Origin: Actinomadura sp. J1-007
GTDB taxonomy: Bacteria > Actinomycetota > Actinomycetes > Streptosporangiales > Streptosporangiaceae
Direction: 5' to 3'
DNA: 64,000 bases
NCBI RefSeq assembly: GCF_009793335.1
Contig: NZ_WING01000001.1
Span: forward strand, 3,224,001 to 3,288,000
The position numbers were made by a program, and so were the translations under genes. Of this stretch, positions 53,097-60,456 are shown piece by piece (positions within the stretch are counted from its first letter, which is position 1; each line of letters opens with the position of its first letter). The notes under the pieces were generated by a model. It was not told where the DNA came from, did no database searches, and saw nothing but the letters and a program-made list of their open reading frames with translations.

Positions 53097-53621
53097 CTAA
53101 CGGCGCTCGATCGTCACCGTGTCGATCGTGACGTCCTGCGCCGGGCGGTCGTTGCGGCCGGTCGGCACGTTGCCGATCGCGTCCACCACGTTGGTGCCCT
53201 CGATGACCTTGCCGAAGATGGTGTGCCGGCCGGTCAGGTGCTGGGTCGCCGCGACGTTGGTCGTGATGAAGAACTGCGAGCCGTTCGTGCCGGGTCCGGC
53301 GTTGGCCATCGCCAGCAGGTACGGCTTGTTGAACTTCAGGTCCGGGTGGAACTCGTCGGCGAACTCGTAGCCCGGACCGCCGGTGCCGGTGCCGAGCGGG
53401 TCGCCGCCCTGGATCATGAAGTTGGGGATGACGCGGTGGAAGACCGTCCCGTTGTACAGCGGCGCGTCGGACTTCTGCCCGGTCCGCGGATCGTGCCACG
53501 TCCGCTTGCCCTCGGCGAGCTCGACGAAGTTGCTCACGGTCTCGGGCGCCTGCTCCGGGTAGAGCTGGATGACGATCTTGCCGAGCGACGTGTTGAGCGT
53601 CGCGAAGATCTCGTTGGCCAC
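53097..53621 (-). CDS. ppiA: Cyclophilin-type peptidyl-prolyl cis-trans isomerase
   Basis: 174 residues covering a full cyclophilin domain. The active-site signature is YNGTVFHRVIPNFMIQGGDP, followed by MANAGPGTNGSQFFITT and the HTIFGKV segment. No signal peptide is present, so it folds proteins in the cytoplasm. The GTG start has a strong GAGGAGG site. Its neighbours match those of ppiA in the crgA locus of other actinomycetes. Confidence 0.95.
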   Translation of the reverse strand: MANEIFATLNTSLGKIVIQLYPEQAPETVSNFVELAEGKRTWHDPRTGQKSDAPLYNGTVFHRVIPNFMIQGGDPLGTGTGGPGYEFADEFHPDLKFNKPYLLAMANAGPGTNGSQFFITTNVAATQHLTGRHTIFGKVIEGTNVVDAIGNVPTGRNDRPAQDVTIDTVTIERR

Positions 53622-53764
53622 GACGGGCCTCCTCCTCGAACGTTCGTACCGGATGGGGTCGCGCGCCTGCCCACCGTGCGTGACCGCATGATCGCGCCCA
53701 CAGGGTTTACCTCCGCCTCCTCGGGAAGGCTGCATGACAGGACCTCGCAAACAGGGAGGTTAGC

Positions 53765-54370
53765 GTGTCCCTAAAGATGAGTATCCGCCGGAAGCCGCGG
53801 CGCCAGGTGGCGTCGCGGATCGAACGAGTCCAGGAGGCGACCCGGCACGGCGCGGACATGTGCCGCCAGGGGGCCGCCACCGCGTCCGAGCGGATCACCC
53901 CGGCCGCGCAGCACACGCGTGAAGTCGCGGCCGAGCGCCTGACGGCGGCGCGCGGATGGAGCGCGCCCAGGCTGCACACCGCCGCCCGCTACGTCGAGGC
54001 CGACCTCGGACCGCGGGTGAGCACGATGCTGGACGGCGCGGCCGACCGGGTGGAACCCGCCGGGCGCGGACGCCGGCGCGGACGCAAGGCCGCGTTCTTC
54101 ATGGTGGCGGCCGTGGCGGCGATCGGCGCCGCGGGCGTCCTGTTCACGCGGCGCAAGGCCGCACAGGAGATGGCCGACCCCCCGGAGCAGTCGTCCGCGG
54201 ACACCGACGCGGACGCCAAGTCGGACGGGGAAGTCCGTACCCCCGGTAGCGGCAGCGAGCAGAAGGGCCCGGCCGACCCAGGCCGGGCCCTTCCGCGTGC
54301 CGGGGTCGTACCTGGTGAGACCCGTTCCGGAGGTGCGATACCGGCCATTCCCTACCACCCGGTACGGTGA
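53765..54370 (+). CDS. DUF5324-like membrane protein
   Basis: The protein begins with a basic, Ala-rich helical domain (about 1-100, with heptad-like spacing), then an Arg-rich GRGRRRGRK stretch, one transmembrane helix (about 118-135) and an acidic tail. This corresponds to the DUF5324-type protein placed after ppiA in streptomycetes. The printed frame continues through a strong terminator hairpin. If one C is missing from the CCCCC run at 54240-54244, the gene would stop at a TAG at 54247-54249, just before that hairpin, giving 161 residues. I consider the shorter form correct. Confidence 0.78.
   Translation: MSLKMSIRRKPRRQVASRIERVQEATRHGADMCRQGAATASERITPAAQHTREVAAERLTAARGWSAPRLHTAARYVEADLGPRVSTMLDGAADRVEPAGRGRRRGRKAAFFMVAAVAAIGAAGVLFTRRKAAQEMADPPEQSSADTDADAKSDGEVRTPGSGSEQKGPADPGRALPRAGVVPGETRSGGAIPAIPYHPVR
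54263..54292 (+). terminator. Strong terminator inside the printed end of the preceding ORF
   Basis: AAGGGCCCGGCC (54263-54274) pairs perfectly with GGCCGGGCCCTT (54281-54292) around a six-base loop. A terminator inside a coding region argues that the true stop of the DUF5324-like gene lies upstream at 54249. Confidence 0.8.
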
Positions 54371-54375
54371 ACGCC

Positions 54376-55284
54376 ATGTCGCCGAACTCCAGCTCGCCGG
54401 GGCGGCTCCTGGCCGCCCGCCTCAGGGCGCGGGCCCGCCGGGGCGCGCACACGGCCGTCCAGCTCGGCTGGGAATGGATCCAGCGGCACGGCGAGATCAC
54501 CCCGCACACGCCGGGCCGCCGCCGCTTCGCCTACCTCGGCGAGGGCGCGTGCATCGGCTTCCCGGTCGGCTCGCTCTACGGCGAGCCGTGGATCTCCATC
54601 GGCGACCACACGCTGGTCGGCACGCACGTCACGATCTCCGCCGGGTTCGTTCCCGGGCTGGACCTCGGCCCGGACCTGATCGTCACGATCGGCAGGAGCT
54701 GCTCGCTCGGCCGCGGCACGCACATCGTCGGCCACCAGTCGATCGAGATCGGCGACGACGTGTTCACCGGCCCGAACGTCTACATCACCGACCAGAACCA
54801 CAGCTACGGCGACCTCGGCACCCCGATCGGCCGCCAGTGGCCCGAGAACAACCCGGTCGTGATCGGCGACGGCTGCTGGATCGGCACCGGCGCGATCATC
54901 CTGCCCGGCACCCGCCTCGGCCGGAACGTCGCGGTCGCGGGCGGCGCGGTGGTGCGCGGCGAGTTCCCCGACCACTCGGTGATCGGCGGCGTCCCCGCCA
55001 AGGTGCTGCGCAGCCACGACCCCGAGGAGGGCTGGCAGCCGCCGCTGCGCAACCACCCTCTGATCTCCCTCGACGAGCTGGCCGCCCTGTCGGTCGACGG
55101 CCTCGCGGGCCTCCAGATCCTCCAGGACAAACTCCGCGAAGAGGACCGCGCCCGCGAAGAGGACCGCGAACAATCCCCCTCCAGGAGGAGGCGGGCTGAC
55201 CGCACGCCGGTCGGTGCGCGAAACAGGTGCGAAGAGGCCCCGTCGGCCGGGTGGTCGACGGGGCCTCTTTCACACTGCGGTTAG
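54376..55284 (+). CDS. Hexapeptide-repeat acyltransferase (LbH/WbbJ type)
   Basis: A left-handed beta-helix acyltransferase. Hexapeptide repeats run through about residues 60-215 (for example VVIGDGCWIGTGAIILPGTRLGRNVAVAGG), with the catalytic-type His in TDQNHSYG and VIGGVPAKVL at the end of the domain. It should transfer an acetyl group from acetyl-CoA to a sugar or antibiotic hydroxyl. The printed frame runs into a terminator. One missing C in the run at 55175-55179 would give a natural end, SPLQEEAG, with TGA at 55197-55199 (about 274 residues). A GTG at 54367 is an alternative start. Confidence 0.88.
   Translation: MSPNSSSPGRLLAARLRARARRGAHTAVQLGWEWIQRHGEITPHTPGRRRFAYLGEGACIGFPVGSLYGEPWISIGDHTLVGTHVTISAGFVPGLDLGPDLIVTIGRSCSLGRGTHIVGHQSIEIGDDVFTGPNVYITDQNHSYGDLGTPIGRQWPENNPVVIGDGCWIGTGAIILPGTRLGRNVAVAGGAVVRGEFPDHSVIGGVPAKVLRSHDPEEGWQPPLRNHPLISLDELAALSVDGLAGLQILQDKLREEDRAREEDREQSPSRRRRADRTPVGARNRCEEAPSAGWSTGPLSHCG
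55231..55271. terminator. Bidirectional terminator between acyltransferase and helicase genes
   Basis: GAAGAGGCCCCGTCG (55231-55245) pairs with CGACGGGGCCTCTTTC (55256-55271) around a ten-base loop; on the plus strand it ends in TCTTTC. It serves the acyltransferase and the minus-strand helicase gene that ends at 55281. Confidence 0.8.
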
Positions 55285-56891
55285 TTGGTGCGGGCGGGCC
55301 GGCGTTCGGGGCCGCCTTCGCGGCGCGGCTTGCCGCCGTTGTAGGCGCCGCCGCGCCGGCTGCCGTAGGACGAGCCGCCGCGCGGCGCGCCGCCGCGGCG
55401 CTCGCCGCCGTACGACGCTCCGCGGTGCTCGCCGCCGCGACCGCCGCCGCCTTCACGGCTCTCGTACGAGCCGCCCTCGCGGCGCTCGCGGGGAGCTCCG
55501 CCGTCCTGCCGGTCGTAGGAGCGGCCGCGACCGCCGTTGAAGCCGCGCCCGCCGCCGCCGCGGCGACCGCCCGGACGTCCGCCCCGGCCGCCCTCACGGC
55601 GGGGACGCTCGGGGATGAGCGGCTCCGGGATGGGGATGCCGGACGGCTCGCGCGCGCCGGTCAGCTTGGCGAGCTGCTCGTCGCCGGACGCGACCCGGGT
55701 GCGCGGCGCGTTGATCCCCGCGCGGCGGGTCATCGCGGACGTGGAGCGGACCTGGTGCGGCAGCACGAGCGTGACGACGGTGCCGCGCTCGCCCGCGCGC
55801 GCCGTACGGCCCGCACGGTGCATGTAGTCCTTGCTGTCGGCGGGCGGGTCGACGTGCATGACCAGGCTGACGTCGTCGACGTGGATGCCGCGCGCGGCGA
55901 CGTCGGTCGCGACGAGCACGCTGATCGTGCCCTCGCGGAACTCCGCGAGCGTGCGGGTGCGCAGCCCCTGGCTCTTGCCGCCGTGCAGCCCGGCCGCGCG
56001 GACGCCGGCCTGGGTGAGCTGCTTGGCGAGCCGGTCGACGCCGTGCTTGGTGCGGGCGAACAGGATCGTCCGGCCCTCCCGGTTGGCGATCTCCGCGGTG
56101 ATCGCGCTCTTGTCCTTCGGCGCGACGAGCAGCAGGTGGTGCTCCATCGTGTCGACGGACTCGTCCACCGGGCCGATCGCGTGCGTCACCGGGTCGTTCA
56201 GGTAGCGCCGGACGAGGACGTCGACGTCCTTGTCGAGGGTGGCCGAGAACAGCAGCCGCTGGCCGTCGCGCCGGGCCTCGTCGAGGATGTCGGTGACGTC
56301 GGGCAGGAAGCCCATGTCGGCCATGTGGTCGGCCTCGTCCAGGACGGCGATCTCGATGTCGGACAGGTCGCAGGCGCCCTGCCGCATCAGGTCCTTGAGG
56401 CGGCCCGGCGTCGCGACGAGGACCTCCACGCCGCGGCGCAGCGCGTCGATCTGCTTGAACATCGAGGTCTGGCCGATGACGGTCTTGAAGCGCAGCCCGA
56501 GGCTGCGGCCGAGCGGCTCCAGGTTGGTCTGGACCTGCTGGGCGAGCTCGCGCGTCGGCACGAGGATGAGGGCGAGCGGGCGCTTCGGCGCCGCGTGCCG
56601 TCCGGCGAGCCGGGCGAGCATGGGCAGGCCGAACGCGAGGGTCTTGCCGGAGCCGGTCTTGCCGCGGCCGAGGACGTCGCGTCCCGACATGATGTCCGGG
56701 ATCGCGGCGGCCTGGATGGGGAACGGCGCCGAGATGCCCTGCCGGGACAGCGCGGAGACGAGCTCCGAGGGCAGGCCGAGCTCGGCGAACGTGGGAACCT
56801 GGGCCTCGTCGGCTCCCAGGGCGTCCGGGGTCTCCGGGGCGGCGGGGGTCGTGTCGGCGGTCAGGTCTTGAGCAGCAGTAGCTGGTGTCAC
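55281..56891 (-). CDS. DEAD/DEAH-box ATP-dependent RNA helicase
   Basis: 536 residues. The Q motif (FAELGLPSELVSALSRQGISAPFPIQ), motif I GRGKTGSGKT, motif Ia PTRELAQQ, motif Ib TPGR, motif II DEAD, motif III SAT and the C-terminal motifs including ATDVAARGIH and HRAGRTARAG are all intact. A C-terminal tail of about 90 residues is Arg/Gly/Tyr/Ser-rich (RGG-like) and probably binds RNA. Such helicases act in ribosome assembly and mRNA turnover, often with cold induction. The GTG start follows a GGAAGG site. A long 5' leader precedes it. Confidence 0.95.
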   Translation of the reverse strand: MTPATAAQDLTADTTPAAPETPDALGADEAQVPTFAELGLPSELVSALSRQGISAPFPIQAAAIPDIMSGRDVLGRGKTGSGKTLAFGLPMLARLAGRHAAPKRPLALILVPTRELAQQVQTNLEPLGRSLGLRFKTVIGQTSMFKQIDALRRGVEVLVATPGRLKDLMRQGACDLSDIEIAVLDEADHMADMGFLPDVTDILDEARRDGQRLLFSATLDKDVDVLVRRYLNDPVTHAIGPVDESVDTMEHHLLLVAPKDKSAITAEIANREGRTILFARTKHGVDRLAKQLTQAGVRAAGLHGGKSQGLRTRTLAEFREGTISVLVATDVAARGIHVDDVSLVMHVDPPADSKDYMHRAGRTARAGERGTVVTLVLPHQVRSTSAMTRRAGINAPRTRVASGDEQLAKLTGAREPSGIPIPEPLIPERPRREGGRGGRPGGRRGGGGRGFNGGRGRSYDRQDGGAPRERREGGSYESREGGGGRGGEHRGASYGGERRGGAPRGGSSYGSRRGGAYNGGKPRREGGPERRPARTN

Positions 56892-57809
56892 GCAGTACCT
56901 TCCGAGAGGGGGCACGTCTCGGGAGGCACCACCTTCGGACCGCGCGAGCGGATCCGGTGGGCTGCAAGGACGAGCCGAACGCCGTGGGCGTCGTAAGAGT
57001 GATTTGTTCAGTCTAACGTCGTCGGGATACCTCCTTATGCCCCGTCCCGGACGTGACACTCCTCCTCAGGTCTCTCATCGGCTACTCTCGGCCGCGCCGC
57101 CGACGCCCTGAAACCCCCTGAGAAGCCCGGGATCGCCGCCCCTGCCGCCGTTGCAGGGAGGCGCGGAGTAGGCCAAATGTTTTCGATCCACTTCATACGC
57201 AACGCCCCGCGCGCCGCCCGCGAACACGCTCTCGCCACCCGCGAACGCGGTCTCCCCCACCTGTGCCCGGCCTCGCCCGCACCGGAATCCGGCCCGTCCT
57301 GGAGGACGTCCCCTCGCACGCGTGATGAACGAACGCTACGCGAGGTGACCCAGGCGCTGGGGAGATCTTCCGGAGAACGGGTTTTCGGGGCCCGGATGGC
57401 GATGGCGCTTTGGGCAAGGAGTGTCGGAAGTGGCGTTCGGTGCCGGGCGAACCGGTGGCCGGGGGATCAGCAGGCGCAGGAGATGCCTGTGATCGGAGCC
57501 CTCAGGGGGCCGGGGTAGCGGCGCGCTCGCGTCGAGTGCGGAGGCGACGTCCGAGACGTCGGTCTCGAACGCCAGCCGCGCCGCCCCGCTCCGCTGGGTC
57601 GTCGCGCAACGCGTCATGGCCGCGCTGCCGCTCCTGGAGGACGGCGGGAGCGGCGTCCGGCCGGAGCGGCGTCCCGGCGGGAGCGGCGTCCGGGCACGTG
57701 GTGTCCGGGGACGTGGGGCGGCGGGTGTGGTGTGCGGCTCATCGGAGATCGGTCGCGCGGACCGTTGAAGGGGCGCCGGTCAGCCGCCCGAAGGTCCGCA
57801 GGTCGGGCT
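56892..57809. other. Long gene-free interval
   Basis: From 56892 to about 57030 it is the 5' leader and promoter of the helicase gene on the minus strand. The stretch 57060-57800 has no ORF with a ribosome site and plausible composition on either strand, although the third-position GC bias is patchy around 57340-57520. A decayed gene cannot be excluded. I see no terminator, repeat or RNA gene in it. Confidence 0.45.
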
Positions 57810-58379
57810 TTAGGGGGCGTACGGCGGGGACTGGACGGTGACGCCGCCGAGCAGGGAGAACGAGCGGATTCGCAGTGTCGGGGCGTCCGGGCCGGCGTCG
57901 TCGCAGTCGTCCAGGCGTCCACCGCGCGGGCACGGCAGCAGGCTGCGCCCCTCCAGGACGACCCGTACGCCGCGCGGGACGCACACCGTCACGTTGCCGA
58001 GCAGCGACACCTTCGTCAGCGTCACCTCCGGCGCGGTGATCTCCGCGTCCCGCAGGTCGAGGCTCGTCCCGCCGATGACGGTCAGCGCCACGAGATGGCG
58101 GTCCATCCGCCAGCGCCCGTGGCGGCGCAGCCCGCCGACCGGCGCGACGTGCCACTGCGTCCGTACGGCGCGCGTGCCCGGCGCGTCCGGAACGTCGTCG
58201 ACCAGGCGGTCCAGTTCGGCGCGCGTACGGACCACGCGGGCGGACTCGACCCGTTCGCTGAACTCCCCCAGGTTCAGCAGCCCCTCGCCGCACGCGCGGC
58301 TCAGCCGCGCGACGACGGCCTCCCGTTCGATGTCCGACGCGCGAGGGGACGCGCCGGCCTTCTCGTCGGGGCTTTCCAT
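57810..58379 (-). CDS. DUF1707 domain protein with LiaF-like C-terminus
   Basis: 189 residues. The N-terminal DUF1707 domain (about 12-65: RASDIEREAVVARLSRACGEGLLNLGEFSERV) is followed by a beta-rich region in which LTVIGGTSLDLRDAEI and LLGNVTVCVPRGVRV resemble the LiaF/cell-wall-active antibiotic response domain. Unlike many relatives it has no transmembrane helix. Proteins of this kind are linked to envelope stress sensing. It starts at an ATG; the gene stands alone, 63 bp after the phosphatase gene on the same strand. Confidence 0.88.
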   Translation of the reverse strand: MESPDEKAGASPRASDIEREAVVARLSRACGEGLLNLGEFSERVESARVVRTRAELDRLVDDVPDAPGTRAVRTQWHVAPVGGLRRHGRWRMDRHLVALTVIGGTSLDLRDAEITAPEVTLTKVSLLGNVTVCVPRGVRVVLEGRSLLPCPRGGRLDDCDDAGPDAPTLRIRSFSLLGGVTVQSPPYAP

Positions 58380-58442
58380 ACGGCCCCTCTACCCACCGTT
58401 CGCGAGATCGACCGCGGGGCGTCCCGGGGCGTCCCGGGCGTC

Positions 58443-58943
58443 TCAGGCGTCCAGCCCCGACAGCAGCCGCGCGACGTCCAGGCCCGTGGTCAGGTAGTCC
58501 ACGAACACCCGGTTGTGGAGCGCCCACTCCGACCTGCGGCTGCGCACCAGGGCGATCGCGTCCTCGACGGGATGGCCCATCGTGACGAGCCCGTGCGCGA
58601 CCACCAGCCCGGACCGGTTGTAGCCGAAGTGGCACCGCACCAGCACCCGCCGCCCGGCCCGGACCGCCACGACCGCGAGGTCCGCGAGCCGGCAGACCTC
58701 GCCGAGCTGGTCCGGCAGCAGCGGCCTGTCCGGCAGGTCGGCGTAGTGGTGCTCGACCCCCGGCGCCGGCCCGTGCCCGTCCCGCCGGAACAGGCTGATC
58801 ACCATGTCGAACTCGTCGTTCGCCACGGCCGGCATCCGTTCCCCGCCGGGCCCGCGGTAATGGTGACCGCCCATCCACAGCCCGGGAACGATCTCGTCCC
58901 ACGGTCTCTCCGCGTCCGGCGCGCCCTTGCCTCTGGTCCGCAT
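58443..58943 (-). CDS. Protein-tyrosine/dual-specificity phosphatase-like protein
   Basis: 166 residues. The P-loop reads VRCHFGYNRSGL, a CX5R catalytic motif (Cys near residue 104, Arg near 110). It is preceded by DLPDRPLLP, where the general-acid Asp of this fold lies. The N-terminal WDEIVPGLWMGGHH is typical of dual-specificity phosphatase openings. It would dephosphorylate a phosphotyrosine, phosphoserine or a small phosphorylated molecule in the cytoplasm. It is probably co-transcribed with the DUF1707 gene downstream. Confidence 0.87.
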   Translation of the reverse strand: MRTRGKGAPDAERPWDEIVPGLWMGGHHYRGPGGERMPAVANDEFDMVISLFRRDGHGPAPGVEHHYADLPDRPLLPDQLGEVCRLADLAVVAVRAGRRVLVRCHFGYNRSGLVVAHGLVTMGHPVEDAIALVRSRRSEWALHNRVFVDYLTTGLDVARLLSGLDA

Positions 58944-59157
58944 TCCGCCGCTCCCACAGATCAGCCCTCACCGCGCCCCGAGTCTGGCACTCCGGCGTCG
59001 GTGCCGCCAGCGGGCCTCGTCCTCGTCGGGAGGCGCTCTCCGAACGCGGCGGACGGCGGCCCCGGCAGCCCGGTCGTGTCGCCTAACACGCAGGTCAGGA
59101 ACGTTTCCCCGGGTGCGGGGCGGCTGGTTCGTCAGAGGCAGTGGGTAGGACGGACAC

Positions 59158-59376
59158 ATGCCCGCCGTACCGCCGATCGTGGAGTCCGCCACCGCCGGCG
59201 GTCCCGCGTACCTGATCGCGTGGGAACGGCTGCCCGACCGCTCCTGGGGCGCGCACATCGCGTGGGTCGTTCTGGAGGGGGAGGCGTGGAAGGTCAAGTC
59301 CGCGCGCGTCCTGGCCGAGGACGTCCGGCAGGTCGAGGGCCAGCGCTACCGAACGGTCCCGCGCAGAACGCCGTGA
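59158..59376 (+). CDS. Small hypothetical protein
   Basis: 72 residues beginning at an ATG with a TAGGACG ribosome-like site. It contains a conserved-looking beta-rich core (YLIAWERLPDRSWGAHIAWVVLEGEAWKVKSARV cut here into its parts YLIAWERL and HIAWVVLEG) and a basic end. Codon third positions are G/C-rich, supporting coding. I do not recognise a family. It is divergent from the phosphatase gene. Confidence 0.6.
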   Translation: MPAVPPIVESATAGGPAYLIAWERLPDRSWGAHIAWVVLEGEAWKVKSARVLAEDVRQVEGQRYRTVPRRTP

Positions 59377-59477
59377 CGCCCGGGTCGCGGGTCGGGCCGC
59401 CTCGCGTCGCGGCTGGTCACGGCCACAGGCGAACGCGTCCGCGTGTTGCACCATCGCGTCCGAACGATCCGTTCGCC

Positions 59478-59620
59478 CGGACGGCAAAGAGCCTTGCGGA
59501 TTACCAGGAAGCAGGGGCGGGGGCCGGAAAGTTCGTCGCTTTGCAGCGCCTCGCTAACGCCATCGTCTTTGTCGTGTCCCCCGAAGCCGGCTACGTCAAC
59601 GGCACGACTCTGAGCACCAT
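59478..59620 (+). pseudogene. Relic of an SDR gene C-terminus
   Basis: One frame reads RLANAIVFVVSPEAGYVNG followed by TTLS. This matches the characteristic C-terminal motif of classical SDR enzymes (EEIANAVVFLASPEASYVNG and TTLSVDGG). There is no start codon, upstream SDR sequence or correct ending; the frame continues without homology. The base composition is lower in GC than its surroundings. I interpret it as the remnant of a deleted dehydrogenase gene, now in a 260-bp gap between two small hypothetical genes. Confidence 0.55.
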
Positions 59621-59639
59621 GAACGCATTACGCGCGGTG

Positions 59640-59903
59640 TCAGCGGGCCGGGACCGGCGCCTGCCTGTCGATCTCTCGGCAGAGCACGGTGACCATTTCG
59701 TCGAAGGCGTTCTTGCCGTGCTTCCGGATGAGCACACCGTAGAGGTCCTTGCGGCTGGCCTCGCGGACCATCCAGCTGAGCGTCTGGTGAGGAACCGGGC
59801 GGCCGGTGGCCAACTCGTCATGGGCGTTCCGCGTGACCCTCATCAGCTCCGGAAAGGGGGCGGCCTCCGCCATGATCATGCGGGTCGCGTCGGTGAGCTT
59901 CAT
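59640..59903 (-). CDS. Small hypothetical protein
   Basis: 87 residues starting at an ATG, predicted all-helical, with no signal or membrane segment. Sequence features include RMIMAEAAPFPELMRV and the DEMVTVLCREI helix. No family recognised and no convincing ribosome site. The composition is less GC-biased than neighbouring genes, like the SDR relic beside it, suggesting a transferred segment. Confidence 0.5.
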   Translation of the reverse strand: MKLTDATRMIMAEAAPFPELMRVTRNAHDELATGRPVPHQTLSWMVREASRKDLYGVLIRKHGKNAFDEMVTVLCREIDRQAPVPAR

Positions 59904-59959
59904 GCGAGCAGTGTAGGTCCGCCGGCCCGGCCTCCTCCTCTGGGCGGGAGCATTAAGGG

Positions 59960-60256
59960 ATGCCCTCAGAACTTCCGCCCGGTTGGACGATCGAGCGCGT
60001 GCGTGCCCTATCGTCCGACGACAGCGCCTCGCTACTTTCCACGGAACGGCGGATCCTGCTCGAAGAGCGGAACGACGGACGTTCGGCCTATGTACCGGTG
60101 CGGGCCGGGGATGTCGGTGCCGTCATCGGATTTCACGGTCTTTGCCTGGTCAGGCTCCAAGACGAGTGGTACATGGGCGGCCTGCGTCAGGACGGCTCCG
60201 TCGTCTGCTGGGCCTCCTACGGAACCGACCTGCAAGTCGCTTTCCGGTCCCTGTGA
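59960..60256 (+). CDS. Small hypothetical protein
   Basis: 98 residues, beta-rich, with no signal peptide. Notable parts are the opening LPPGWTIERVRAL and the later LCLVRLQDEWYMGGL and VCWASYGTDLQVAF. It resembles small stand-alone hypotheticals of actinomycetes, but I do not recognise a named family. The ATG lies immediately after AAGGG, which is closer than usual for a ribosome site. Composition is again lower in GC than the core genes. Confidence 0.6.
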   Translation: MPSELPPGWTIERVRALSSDDSASLLSTERRILLEERNDGRSAYVPVRAGDVGAVIGFHGLCLVRLQDEWYMGGLRQDGSVVCWASYGTDLQVAFRSL

Positions 60257-60456
60257 GCGAATGACGACGGACGCGGCGCCGGGGGACGGTCCGTGGGGCG
60301 GGGAAATATGGCTCGATGTCCGTTCGTCGCTTGTTTTGTGCCGTTCGTCCCGTCGGCGTGGGCGCTCGGCGCAGCGGGTGTGCGGACGTCTTCGCGGCGG
60401 TCTCCGGCCGTGTCACGCTCCGGCCGTCGGATCGTCCAGCAGGAGGGACCCGTGGC

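Noticed and set aside
57177-57518. Hypothetical ORF upstream of the helicase
   Set aside because: No ribosome site, erratic codon composition and no recognisable domain; not supported as a gene.
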